A DNA stretch of 64,000 nucleotides from Dryocosmus kuriphilus (taxonomy: Eukaryota > Arthropoda > Insecta > Hymenoptera > Cynipidae), in contig CM076196.1 in assembly GCA_038277395.1 (NCBI GenBank), positions 128,523,410-128,587,409 on the forward strand, in the 5' to 3' direction. Below are positions 42,426 through 53,865 of this stretch, in pieces (the first letter of the stretch is position 1; each line of letters starts with the position of its first letter). The notes under the pieces were generated by a model, which saw nothing but the letters and a program-made list of their open reading frames with translations, searched no databases and was not told where the DNA came from. A program made the position numbers and the translations under genes.

Positions 42426-43160
42426 TCCTTTTTGTTAAGTTGGATCTGGATGATTTTAAGCTTCCAGACCCTACCTCAGGGCGTGACGCCGCCGATTTGT
42501 GCCTAGTGTTTGGTAACTCAGCCTTGAACCCCAGATCAAAGACCTGGTAGAAAAAGACTTTCGTTACCCACTCAAATTCAAATTCTCAAATTCAGCCACG
42601 CTCAAACCATGGGGACAGGTCAGCTCGATATAAGGATATTACGTGATATTTTTAGTGAAGAAAGGTATTCCTTTAGGTTCCTCAAGAACCGGTACCTGGT
42701 ACTTACTCGTTCCTAGATGCTCTGAATGACTAATTAGTAGAAGCCCGTTGACCAGTGAAAAGTGCGCGTCGGACGCCCGTGAAATTCTCCGCGAGTTTCC
42801 CAGTCGACCGCTCCGATGGTCGGGTCAGCGAAAAGAGGTCTCGATCGTCGCGATTCCGTGAATATATTCCCAGCGCGTCTTGGTACCACTGGTCTCCCTA
42901 CCTTCGCGCCCTATCATGCACACCGAGGATTTTAATTTTCCTACTGGCCTGCTGACCTATATATATTCCTATGATTATACACGCACCTTGATCGATTATC
43001 ACTATCACCTTTTATCTCATTAATTGCCTTGGCTTCACGCTTCTCTATCCCACCTATGACAATATGAATATGGGGATGTATCGAACCGTTCTAAGCGTAT
43101 CTACAATTTTTGTCAAAATTGAGATAAAGTCGTCAGTACGTTTATGATACTTCCCTTTAC

Positions 43161-43163
<3 letters not shown>

Positions 43164-43200
<37 letters not shown>
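43164..43200. repeat. (TA)n microsatellite
   Basis: About 18 TA units. Confidence 0.95.
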
Positions 43201-43204
<4 letters not shown>

Positions 43205-44655
43205 AAAATAAAAATTGATAGCGCAAAGTAGTTAATTTTTGAAAAATAGTTTACCGTATCTACGAGAAGAATAGACTATGCAAATGCAAAGAAGCGTAAG
43301 TGAAAGATGGGATGGGAGTCCGCATCATGCTGCGCATGTGCGCCCGTCAGTTACGCTTTGTTTATTTCGTTTATTTTCAGTAAGTATAACTAGTGTTAAT
43401 ATTCAGTAAAAAATTATGAAAAGTCAACCACTGTTTATGAAAATCTATATTTTAAACATATTTAGATGTGTCTAGATAAATTTAACTTTGGATAATTGTC
43501 TGATTATAGGTTATAAAGGGAAAACTTTTCTGACAAATGTGTTTTTTTTTAATAGGATTTTTGCAATCGTTTAAAGTGTTATTCTAATAAAAAAAATACC
43601 AAATGTAACAAAAAATGTAATTGCCTCATGTAAATTGCCTTATGTAAATTAAAAAGTAAAATCTTCGCCAGAAAATACTGTTCCCTTTTTTAATTTACGT
43701 AATAAATTTATAAAATGCTAATCAATTACGTAACAAAATCATAAACTATGCAAATAATAATAAATTTACTAATTAAGAAATTAAGGAATTTTTGTTTGAA
43801 AAGAATTCGTACAAACTATTAGTTAGAATGTGTGCGATATAATATTACGAGAATTTTTATACTGTTCAATAAACTCAAATTTTGATATTCTTATATATCA
43901 TATAATAGATTTATCTATATATGTAGAAAATTGGATATTTTATTTGCGTTTTCTGATGATATTGAGTGATTTATTATTATTTAAAAGTTTTTGTAGCAGA
44001 TACGGTATTTCCAGTCAGTTGATAAATTGCGTAGATTAGCGTAACTGCAATTTCTCACTGAAAATGATGAAAAAACGTCTTTCTTTTTGCAAAATTTAAA
44101 AAGGCAGTGTTTTTTATGTAAGTAGCCACTTTTAGTTTTTAAAAACTGGTTAAAATATGAGTGTCGTATGTCATAGTGGTTTTTTGCGTCCAGTGTAAAG
44201 TTGACTCCACTGCAGATACGCCCATTTTCATTTGCACGGCAGTCTAGTGTCGGTCGGTCGTAGGAAAGAAGAGACAAGCGAGTGGTGGGAGACGCTCTGT
44301 GCCTTGAGATTTTGCCTCAATCGGATACACGGCGCTGCATAGGGCGTTGGAAGTCCTGAATTCTAGTGTTCTTGGGTTTATGGTTCAAATTTTTAATCAT
44401 ATAAATGATTTCTTTTTGGAAATTTTAAACCTCGCTTTCTTTTCTCTCTTCTCTTTTTCTAAATTTTTCTCGATAATTTTTTTTAATTGGCAGAAAATCC
44501 ACTCAAACTGCTCATGCAGACTACCCTGAAGTGCTTTACACAACGGCCCCTAATTTTATTTCCATATTAATATAATACATATATCTTTGGTATTTGTATT
44601 CTGCTATAAACAAATTTTTTGTTGAATTTAAATTTAATTACTGTTATGTTTTCAG

Positions 44656-44699
44656 ATAAAACAATTGCCATCGGCAAGGTGTTGAAAGTGGTCGAGTAG
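44656..44699 (+). CDS. eRF3: eRF3 (GSPT) last exon: 14 codons and stop
   Basis: After ttttcag, the A from the previous exon plus AT makes Asn, then KTIAIGKVLKVVE and TAG (44697-44699). This is the conserved C-terminal end of eRF3 (RDE.KTIAIGKVLK). The frame, the phase and the splice sites agree with the exon ending at 36760. The exon is too short for ORF-based calling and is found only by homology. It shows that the gene spans at least 9.4 kb here. Confidence 0.93.
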
Positions 44700-45620
44700 G
44701 TTTGCTCAATGTCGACTGCTGATCAAAAAGCAAGCTCTTAATCTGTGAAGGAGAAAAAAAGCAACGACAGCAAGCCGAACTTACGATACATGAAATTATC
44801 TGAAGAAATACGTGTGACGCATTGAGTAACTATTTAAAAAAATCCTCATGTACACATGTACACACATGCGCGCGTTTGCATTTCCATACACGACTACACA
44901 CCGATTTTTACATGAGAGTTTTTCGAAAAAGAAGCAGACAGATGTAAGGGAATTATATACATATATACGAAGAAAAAGGTATATAACAATCTAAACGCAA
45001 GCCATTTCTTGGTTACGACGAAGAGAAATCAGTCGTCGATTAAAGATTGCCAACTTTTTCTAGAAAAAGGACACGCAATTACAAATGTTGAGAATTGCGA
45101 CAAACGGTTAACGATAATCTAGTAACAAAGTTTTTTTCGATAACATGAAGAGGATATTTTTATTCTTTGAAGATACGCGAGATAAATGAGAAATAATGAA
45201 TACTGATAACAGAAAGAGCAACGTTTAAGTGAATATTATTATTATTGTATTATTTTTAGCTATCATGAAATAGGTGGATAAGAATCGAGGGAGAGGTACC
45301 GAGAATGTATCGAGTAAACACGTAGTTAGTGTTACACAACAATTTATAACTACGAAATGATTACTATTATTAATTAATTAATATTATTATTGTACTGTTT
45401 CTTATTTTATTGTCATTAAAAACAAATCTACAGCAAGTTTCATCTTGATTTTTATCGAAGTCTTTCGTTTGTTTTAAGTCGTTGTTTAACAATTCATAGA
45501 TTGTTTTAAGCATCAAAAAACTTTTAATTGAGATAAAATAATGTTATTAATGTCAAGATTACGTAGGTATGTGCAAACGGTACTAAGTTGGAATAAAATG
45601 ACGTCATTTATTTACAGAAT
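44700..45620 (+). other. Probable eRF3 3' UTR
   Basis: Follows the eRF3 stop. AATAAA at 45592-45597 is the best polyadenylation signal close by; an ATTAAA at ~45039 is an alternative. No ORF of note. The exact end is inferred. Confidence 0.5.
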
Positions 45621-47136
45621 GGTAGTCTTAGTAAAATCGACGAGAAATTTTTATTTTGCGTCGTAACGAAATGGAGACTTAACACACGTATAACCACTAT
45701 TTGTTGCAAGTTTGGGATAATTCATTAGTTTCTTCTGCTTTGCAAAGTGAACTGTAAGCATAAGAACAACAGAAATAATAATTCCCTTAATGAAAGGCAA
45801 CTTGAAAATTTCACCCGTTTACAATACTTTAGTAATGAAAAAGGGAAACAGATGTTTGAAGAAGCTGGAAATCTACTTGTAAAATATAAAGATTGGCAAC
45901 GAGCCCATTGTTATTATATAATATTATTGATTAAAGTAATACTATTAGTTAATGATTGTGAAATGTCAGTGGGATTCAAGAAAGTTAACTTAAAATAACA
46001 CGAGAGTTCCACATCAACTGGCGGATATTCGAGATTATTTTTCTAAAAAAAAAGTTGAATTCTGGTGCATTCAAGATAATATATGAACTAAATTTTTTTT
46101 AAATTTACGGCACATTTAATTCGAAAGATTTCAAGTTTGATTTCCTTTAATTGAAAGGTTTGATCTAAACAATTTTACTTTTACCTAATCGTAACTTTTT
46201 TGCTTTTCTTGGAATGAAGCTAAATACTTTTTCAATTGCAACTCTTTTAAAAAGAGTTTAGGGTCAAGTTTGAAACCTTCCAGAATAAAAAGGATTGTAA
46301 AATGATGTAATATAAGAACGTACGTTAGAACGCTTTCAGATAAAATGTCTAGTAATCAAATAACGCCAGCAGACCCGGTATTGTTTTCGTACAACTATTT
46401 GAAATCTCACTAAAATGAAAAACGAGGAAACTATGAATAAATGAAATAAAATTGAATATAAAGCTTCCGAAATGATTTAGCGTGTACCACATATTGGGGT
46501 CAGTTTCCTATTTTTATATGTACTCTTACCCTAGTTGCATCTCTTTTAAATTGTTTAATTACTTCTTTTTCAATATTCCAAGCGGTAAATACTGATTCTT
46601 TTTGGCATTAGAAAACTAAGGATGGGATGCCAAATTTATTTGAAATACTGTACTTTTTAACTGATTAAGATTTTCTTTTTTGTTGCTGTTGAGGGGTTAC
46701 CAATGTTACCACTCTTTCAGAATGCACTGGAAAAAATATTCAAAATAAGAAAAACATTTAAATTGTATATCTCTCTATCTCTGCAAATTTTTCGAAAATT
46801 GTAGTTTTTTTCATAATGAAAAGGAAGTTGGGTTTTTTTTACCTGACGGTTAATGACATGGATAATGAAATGGCCAAGAAGCAAACATTGGATGGAAAAA
46901 TAAAATAATGGACTTGACCGGATTAATTGACTGAAGTGTCGCCTAGATTTCCGACCCCATTATTCAATTTTTGGGTGTTAACACTGGCAATAGTTAAATT
47001 CGAATTTTTAATATTATAAAATTTAATATTGTAGTTTAAATTACGATCTTTAAAGAAACGGAACGATGCTTTAATATTAAAAAAAAAAAACAATTTTCAA
47101 AACATTTTCAGAGGTAAAATAATGAAAAATTAACAT
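45621..47136. other. Unassigned AT-rich spacer
   Basis: An 83-codon plus-strand ORF (45747-45998) has no recognised motif. No repeat structure stood out. Confidence 0.35.
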
Positions 47137-47140
47137 GTCT

Positions 47141-48990
47141 ATTAGGGTGAGTTGTAAAAAAAAAATTTTAGAAATCGCAAATAATAACATGCCTAAAAGT
47201 AGTGCATTGGGACCCCAATGAAATGTACTGAATGTGGGATCGATCGATTTAAATTTAGGTAACGTGCGCGAGCAAAATAGGTTTTAAAAAATTATTATCT
47301 GCAGAGTTTTAAAGTTTTTTTGAAGTTAATTTTTTTTTTACATTTTTGGATGTATTCAGTCTTCTGAATTTTTGCCAGATTTTATGATACTATTGTGCAA
47401 GAGATAATTGTTTTTTTAATATATCCCTGTAATAAACATTTATTTTTTGCGCCCATGAAAATATCAAACAAAATTTTTTTTGGCACTTGAGGGCTTTCTT
47501 GGGATCAAAATGAAATCACAAAAAATTCAAGATGTATATGGGGGATCAAAACTAGAGACGTTACAAATTTTGGATTTTTTTTCTTCAGTTAACCTCCGGA
47601 TATATTTAATTCTTACGAGTTAAGTTTGATCCCAAGAAAGGCCTTAAGGGCATGTGCCACTGAGCGGAAGACCTACATTACCAACCTCAATTTGAGGATT
47701 TATCCATTTATTTTTTCAACCACATAACTTTTTTTGTAAATAAAATATCGGACTGAAACTTTGGGAAATGCATGAGAAGACAATAAATTGCGTTTGTATA
47801 CATTATTTGAGTAGGAATTTTGAAGAAAGTTTTTTTCAACGAAATTAAAACTGGAAATTTCTTGGAGCTACTCCAGAAATCTTTGAATTACGGAACTTTT
47901 TTTATACATGATATATTGATCTAAAACTTTCAGAGAAGCAGAAGGGGACAATAAACTACGTTTGTATACGCGATTTAAGTATAAATAATGTAAAAATATT
48001 TGTAATAACTAAATACATTCCCAGGGATACCGACCGTGCTGTTGAACTCTGTAATGTCTTTTTCTCAGTGGAGCAGTATTGAGGTAAACGACTCCTCTAT
48101 TTTGAAGAAAATCGGGCAAACATTGTTAAAAAACATTATGCACAACAATTTTTGTACGTATATTGCAAATGAATAAACTAATATGTAAATTCGTGGCGTC
48201 ACCTGTCAGTGAACCCTAGGCGTGTCGCGTATTGCGCACCATCGCTTTGATATTGGGAGCGGTGTTGATTGGAACTAGCTTGCAAAATGCTTCCCGTTTT
48301 AATTTCGTCGAAAAAACTTTTTTCAAAATTCCTACTCAAATAGTGTATACAAACGCAATTTAATGTCTTCTCATGCATTTCCCAAAGTTTCAGTCCGGTA
48401 CTTTATTTGCAAAAAAAGTTCTGTGATTTAAAAAACATCTGCGAGAAGCTCCAAGAAATTTCCAGTTTTAATTTCGTCAAAAAAAACTTTTTTCAAAATT
48501 CCTACCCAAATAATGTATACAAACGCAGTTTATTGTCTTCTCATGCATTTCCCAAAGTTGCAGTCTGATATTTTATAAAAAAAGTTCTGTGGTTCAAAAA
48601 ATAAATGGATAAATCCTAAAATTGAGGTTGGTAATGTAGGTCTTCCGCTCAGAAAAAACTTTTTTGATGTTTTCATGGACGCCAAAGATAAAAGTTAATC
48701 ACAGGGGTATATTAAAAAACAATTCTCTCGTGCACAATAGTATCATAAAATCTGTCAAGCATTGAGAAGGCTCTAGATACCCCCAAAAATTTTAAAAAGA
48801 ATTGAATTTCAAGCAAACTTTAAAACTCTGCAAATCATTTTTTTTTAAATTTATGTACTCGCGCGTGTTACCTAGATTTAAATCGATCGATTCCACATTC
48901 TGTAGACTTCATGGGTAGTCCCAATGTGCTACTTTTAGGCATGGTATTTTTTGCGATTTCTAAAATAATTTTTTTTCGACCCATCCTAAT
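47141..48990. mobile_element. 1.85-kb long-inverted-repeat element, 4-bp TSD
   Basis: The left end ATTAGGGTGAGTTG and right end CGACCCATCCTAAT are inverted. GTCT flanks both sides (47137-47140, 48991-48994). The terminal arms (47141-47485 / 48660-48990) are followed by inner arms built from ~185-bp tandem units (47640-47990 / 48296-48660) carrying gtttgtatac..a.tt.gagtaggaatttt. The middle at ~48010-48290 is GC-richer and non-coding. A 4-bp duplication would be compatible with Sola-type elements, but there is no protein to confirm this. Confidence 0.72.
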
Positions 48991-48997
48991 GTCTATG

Positions 48998-49122
48998 GGC
49001 CGATTCCACCAACTTCGATAGAAAAGTTAATCCTCCGTTAACTGAAGTTGACTGGTCTCGCACCACGGGTTAACGGGGTGTAACGGAGAAGTAACTTTTT
49101 AACCGAGACTGATGGAATTGGC
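48998..49122. mobile_element. 125-bp MITE abutting the previous element
   Basis: The left end ggccgattccaccaac and right end gatggaattggc are inverted, with internal gttaa/ttaac words mirrored. Flanks tctatg occur at 48992-48997 and 49123-49128, a 6-bp duplication that overlaps the GTCT of the neighbour. It therefore inserted at, or right beside, that element's edge. Confidence 0.65.
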
Positions 49123-49128
49123 TCTATG

Positions 49129-51525
49129 TCTATTATTTTTAACATTGAAAAATCGTATGAAAACGATACCCAACAAAAGTAAAAAAATTAGTATTTTGTG
49201 GATATATAAAAAAAATTTGTTCTTTTTTTTTAATCTGTTAATTTGATTGTCTTGGAAAATGTTCCTTTTCTTTAAAAGTCTTAATTTCAATCACAATATT
49301 AAATTCAGGAATATTAGAAATTCGATTCCAACTATTTCAAGTGTTTACACTCAACATTTAATATTTCGGTTTACCTTATGTCATTGGATGAAAAAAAGCG
49401 ATACGGATCGGTCAAATAAAAAAGTTGTTTTTGATAATCCAAACAAAGCAATGGTTTTCGAAAATTATGCAGAGATAAAGTGATAAAAAATGAAATTTTT
49501 TTTGGTATTATTATCGTTGAAAAATCGTGCAAAAACGATATCCAACACGTATTTGTTTCTATCGCGTATTTTTTTGAAAAATATTTCAATTTTTTATTTT
49601 TAGAAAAACCAACGCTATTTTGTTAACTTTGAATATTTTTCAATTTTCCAATGAATTTCGAAAGTGCTAAGCTCCTCAATATCATTAAAAAATAAAATTT
49701 AATATGTTAATTAGTGTAAGAAAACAGTATTAACAAAAAAATTTGTCATTGGGAAAAAAATCGAAAAATGTTTTCTAATGTCAAAAGACACCTTCACACT
49801 AAATTTCATGCTTTTATTACAATGTAAAAAAATGTAAGAGAACCGATTGGTCTATAATTAGGAGAAACAACAAAAATGTAAATTTATGTTCGAGCATCAT
49901 TTTCAAAAACTTTTCAAATTCGAATTTCTTCCTTCTCAGTTTGTTTGTCTTTGATCGAGTTTACAGTGCAATAAGATTTTTTATCCATTGAAAATTTATG
50001 AAAAATGCCCAAAAATGTTACCCTAACTAACCGGCCAACCGATTGCTGGCGACTGTCCATGATGATACAAGTCAGCTTGTATACCATAAAATTCATTTTT
50101 CTGGATTAAAATGTATGGCTTTAATAAATTAGGAAGAGATTTTTATGAGCATCAGGTTACGGTGTCGACGTAATTCTGAAACAGTTGCTGAATATGTTAT
50201 AAATCTTTTAAATGTCCCTTACATGGATCCATGCGTTCAAAAGCGATAAGGCTGACTCGCTTTTTTAACAGTTTTAAAAACTAGTTGGTGACGCAAAGTG
50301 TTTTCCATGCTGAATTAAGAAATTTTTAAATATGAGACTGCTTCATTCAAGTCTTAAATGAACTTTTTTTCGGGACCCGTTTTGAGACAGCCTTGTACGC
50401 TTGTTGTTCTCGTTTCGTTTCTCACTTTTTTATAAGAGAGAAACAGAACTAATCGTATAACATTTAGTTACAAAAATACATGACGGGTAGTAAACCAAAT
50501 AAGAGCTATATTATTAACTAGTAGAGAGAGGCAGAAAAAGAGTTTTTATTGCGCTATCGGCATTTCGTTAATAAATTCAAAACGACGACGAATTTGGACA
50601 ACACACTTTCATATTATCAATAAAAAAATGTACAAGGAGATATTTACTATAAATGAACTATCTTCTCTCCCCTTTTTATTACTTTTACGGTGTTTGCGTA
50701 TCTCATCAAGAAACGAATATTATGTGTAATATTATTTTGAATGAATTGAAAAGGCGCAGAGCGAGTACTTATGGAACACCTCTAATTTGTTTGTCACGCA
50801 TACGTATAATGATACTATTTTATCGACAATGTCTACTCCGAAATCAAAAGAAAATTTGTCACTTTTCTTTTAATTTTGCAACGGATTAGTGGTATGCATA
50901 TGCGTCCTCAATGCTTGTCCATCGACTACGAATATTGAGGGTGTATTGTTTGTAATTTTCGATATAGGAACAAAATTTTTAGAGTGTAAATTTTATCAAG
51001 TGTTGGCTACTATTACATTATCGGTGTCGAGTATTTGGCACTCGGAATTTTGCTTAAAATGGTGCACCAAGATCATATTTAAAAAAATTATTTTCCATTT
51101 TATAATTTTATCATCAAATGAAACTTTACCCTAGAAAAATTCAAAATTCGCCGGCTTTGATTGTATGCCCTTGTATCGTTTTAGGTTGGTCAAACAAATT
51201 GGCATTACATACACATCTTTTCGTAATGTAAATTAAGTAACTGTTTTTCTAATAATAATTCCCTACGTGGAAAATTGACCAAAAACAGCCGACAAGAGCG
51301 AAGCTCAAAAGTGATTGTTATTGAATTTTTATTTTTTAGAAGAATACTTCATGATGAATTTGTATGAAAGCTATTCGGTTTGATTAAACATCTATAATAA
51401 TTGAATATATATTTTGTTTCATATAAAAAACACTGATAGAATAAAATAAGTTGTATGAATTTAATTAAAATTATTTTTTTATTTTGGTATATTATAATCA
51501 TTTTGTAACATGTATATACATATAC
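49129..51525. other. Unassigned AT-rich spacer
   Basis: About 2.4 kb. A decayed duplication of aaaatcgt..aaaacgata.ccaaca is visible at ~49147 and ~49519. Two ORFs of 78-81 codons at 50653-51134 lack motifs. Nothing else supportable. Confidence 0.4.
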
Positions 51526-51529
51526 ATAT

Positions 51530-51794
51530 CGACGGCTAAGAACCAGCATGGCATAACTCAATATCCATAACTTTTTAGGAGAGGGAAAAAATTGAATGTT
51601 ACGTCATGTTGCTGCTCAATTCCAGTTGTGCTATGCCATTCTATGCGGATTAAATCGATGATAGCGGCACTCCACGTAATTTTATCAATGAAACTAATAG
51701 TTTCATCAAATCGGGCGCGAAAATTTGCATTGGGAAGCGTAAAAACCTCATTTTGGTTAAAATTGAGTTATGTCATGCTGGTTCTTAGCCGTCG
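51530..51794. mobile_element. 265-bp MITE with ~33-bp inverted ends
   Basis: The left end cgacggctaagaaccagcat and inverted right end cgacggctaagaaccagcat agree, with one or two mismatches over 33 bp (atggcataactcaat / atgacataactcaat inside). ATAT flanks both sides (51526-51529, 51795-51798). Non-coding. Confidence 0.8.
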
Positions 51795-51975
51795 ATATTA
51801 TATAATAATAATGGTGAAGTGGTAAAAAAGTAGTGTAAAATTTTAGTTTGACTCATCGTCGATGTGTGTGTGTGTGTACGTGCGCCTGCTACTGAGGCAA
51901 TGGCGGCGCGACGCGCATGCGCACAAGTGAATCTGTCGTTCCCATTTCACCGCTCCATAAGCACTCTGTCGTTCC

Positions 51976-53214
51976 TAGTGAAGGGACATCGATATTGGAA
52001 ATATCGATATTTTCTTTACGATACATCGATATCGTACAACCGATATATCGATGACTATATCGATATTTTCCCTTCGATATCGATAATTTTGTTGTTGTGC
52101 TTGTGTTGTTTTCATTTACTTTCGTCATATTGTTACAGGATATACGAAAACTATTCCAGTATCCACTATCCAGCAGATTCTATCCAGAGAAATGTGTTAT
52201 GTATAAAAATGAAACTTTTATATTTTAACGGATACCAGCGGATACATTATGTGTCCAACAATATGTTTTTATTGTTCTATGTATTTCTGACTACTTTAAT
52301 TTTCATACTTAGTACATTTTCTCATGATGGAATCTGCTTAATACTGAAATGGTTTTCGTATATTTTCAAATTTCACGCTCTATGGTTTAGTGGGTTGGGG
52401 GGGGGGGGGGGGGGGGGGGGGTTCGCTTTCATGCATTTTAGTTCGTTCTATCGTAGAGGGAAGAACTACGGTTCTATCAGGTTCTATTTCTCCTTGGAAT
52501 CGCATTCGCTAAATGTCGTCCCCCTCTAATCCCCCCCCCCCCCCCCAAACACACGTAGTGGACTCACTATGATCACGATTGAGCCGCTTCTGATAGATGA
52601 ATTTCATATTTCGGAAAAAAAGAAGATGAAAGGCTCTGATTTGAAATTATTAATCAAGTCTTCAAATTTGCAATTTTTAAGAACTACTGTACTTTAAGAA
52701 AAATAAATTTCATTTTAGGAACAAACAAATTGACTGCAGATTTTTTCTTCTGATTAAAGATTTGTACCATAACTTTATATTCTTTAATTATTTTTTCCCC
52801 GTGAGGAAAAAGCTTGTATATTTTTTTTTCAGTTATTCAAAGAAATTATTTCTTTCTCAATCCTTAAGAACTTTGTTAATATCACGAAAGAAACTGAATA
52901 TTTTAAAAATGAATATAGTAGAATTATGAGGTTAAAGTGACAGTTAACCTAACTTTTTATGCAGTCAACATTGTCAACAGCTACTTACGTTTTTTGATTG
53001 ATTAATTTTCTATAAAGCTAAACTTTAAATTGTACTAATTTTTTAGTTTAAGTACATTTTTATATAGTTTAAATGTAATTTGTTATTGTTTATAACTAAA
53101 TAGCTAAAATGATTAAGATATCGATATTTTTGTAACGATATATCGATATTTTTTTGTACATCGATATTGATGTGCCCGATATATCGATATTTTTGTTCCG
53201 ATGTCCCTTCACTA
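51976..53214. mobile_element. 1.24-kb hAT-type non-autonomous element
   Basis: The ends TAGTGAAGGGACAT are inverted, and GTCGTTCC flanks both sides exactly (51968-51975, 53215-53222). An 8-bp duplication plus a TAGTG terminus is the hAT signature. Both ~105-bp subterminal regions are packed with ATCGAT/TATCGATA words. The interior encodes no transposase. It contains a 25-base G run and a 16-base C run. The 221-codon ORF at 51864-52529 that runs across the G tract is not credible as a protein. Confidence 0.88.
52397..52546. repeat. G25 and C16 homopolymer pair
   Basis: A run of 25 G at 52397-52421 and a run of 16 C at 52531-52546, 109 bp apart on the same strand. They could pair as a stem or each form quadruplex/i-motif structures. 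Run lengths may be assembly-sensitive. Confidence 0.85.
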
Positions 53215-53337
53215 GTCGTTCCAGGTCGTTCCCATTTCACCGTTCGATACCCTCAGAACGAGAGAAGAAAAGCTTTGCTCTAATACGGGCTTTTCCTTTT
53301 TGAAATCAATAGATATTTCGCAAACCTTATTTCTACG

Positions 53338-53547
53338 CCTCCATTCCATACTGCTCCAAGGCGCTTTTCGGTGGTACACTGTACAGCGCTACGTCACGGG
53401 TGGTCGGTTTTTCAGCGCCATGTTCTGTGCATAAGCATAAGACTTGGAGCTGTACTGTGCGCAAACGCGACGGAGAGCTGCTCAGACCAAACCCGACAAA
53501 GAGTTCTACAGTGACCAAACGCGACGTGGAGCACTATGGAATGGAGG
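53338..53547. mobile_element. 210-bp MITE-like hairpin
   Basis: The left end gcctccattccatactgctc and right end gagcactatggaatggaggc are inverted with one mismatch. Inside, repeated words around gtacagcgct/aaacgcgac occur. The overlapping ORF is incidental. No clear target duplication. Confidence 0.65.
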
Positions 53548-53865
53548 CTTCGATTTTAATGACTTTCATTCGGGGTTTTTCAGGGTATATTGAGCACGTA
53601 GAAAATCATGTTTTTTTTACAAATTAAATTAATTTTAAAAATAAGTTTTAATGTCAAACTTTAAAATTTTTTCAGTTTTAATCTAAGAAACATACAATTA
53701 TTTTATTATTATAAATGGATGTTTTCTAGGGCTTTCAAGCGTGAAAATCGTTTTAAAAGGACAAATTTACGATTTTGAATCGTTTTAAAAAGCAAAAAAA
53801 AAATTTTCATAATAAAATAATGTGGACGTTTCTTCGATGTAAATTGAGGAAACTTTAAGCTCAAC

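Larger units (their letters stand above)
41105..44374. mobile_element. 3.27-kb inverted-end element in eRF3 intron
   Basis: The left end caagaacactagaattcagg and right end cctgaattctagtgttcttg are exact complements. The flanks agtttatg (41097-41104) and ggtttatg (44375-44382) make an 8-bp duplication with one mismatch. A second inverted block, actgccgtgcaaatgaaaat, lies at ~41277 and ~44222-44243. The interior (41500-43000) is GC-richer and non-coding. It contains a ~133-bp direct duplication and a TA tract (43164-43200), and the rest is AT-rich. No transposase was recognised, so the family is open. Confidence 0.75.
36761..44655 (+). other. 7.9-kb last intron of eRF3
   Basis: Defined by the donor gtaagtattc at 36761 and acceptor ttatgttttcag ending at 44655, joined in matching phase. 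It is filled with mobile DNA: a Tigger-like MITE, a hairpin MITE, a 40-bp palindrome, ~150-bp tandem repeats, a 3.27-kb inverted-end element and a TA tract. The other two introns seen are 86 and 235 bp, so this one has been enlarged greatly by insertions. Confidence 0.85.

Noticed and set aside
1245..48990. Shared aattagggtga word between the satellite and the ATTAGGGTG-ended element at 47141
   Set aside because: The match is about ten AT-rich bases with no extension on either side, so common origin is not supported.
51864..52529. 221-codon ORF running through a poly-Gly stretch
   Set aside because: The Gly run is the G25 homopolymer and the ORF crosses the left end of a hAT element. No motif or codon bias supports it.
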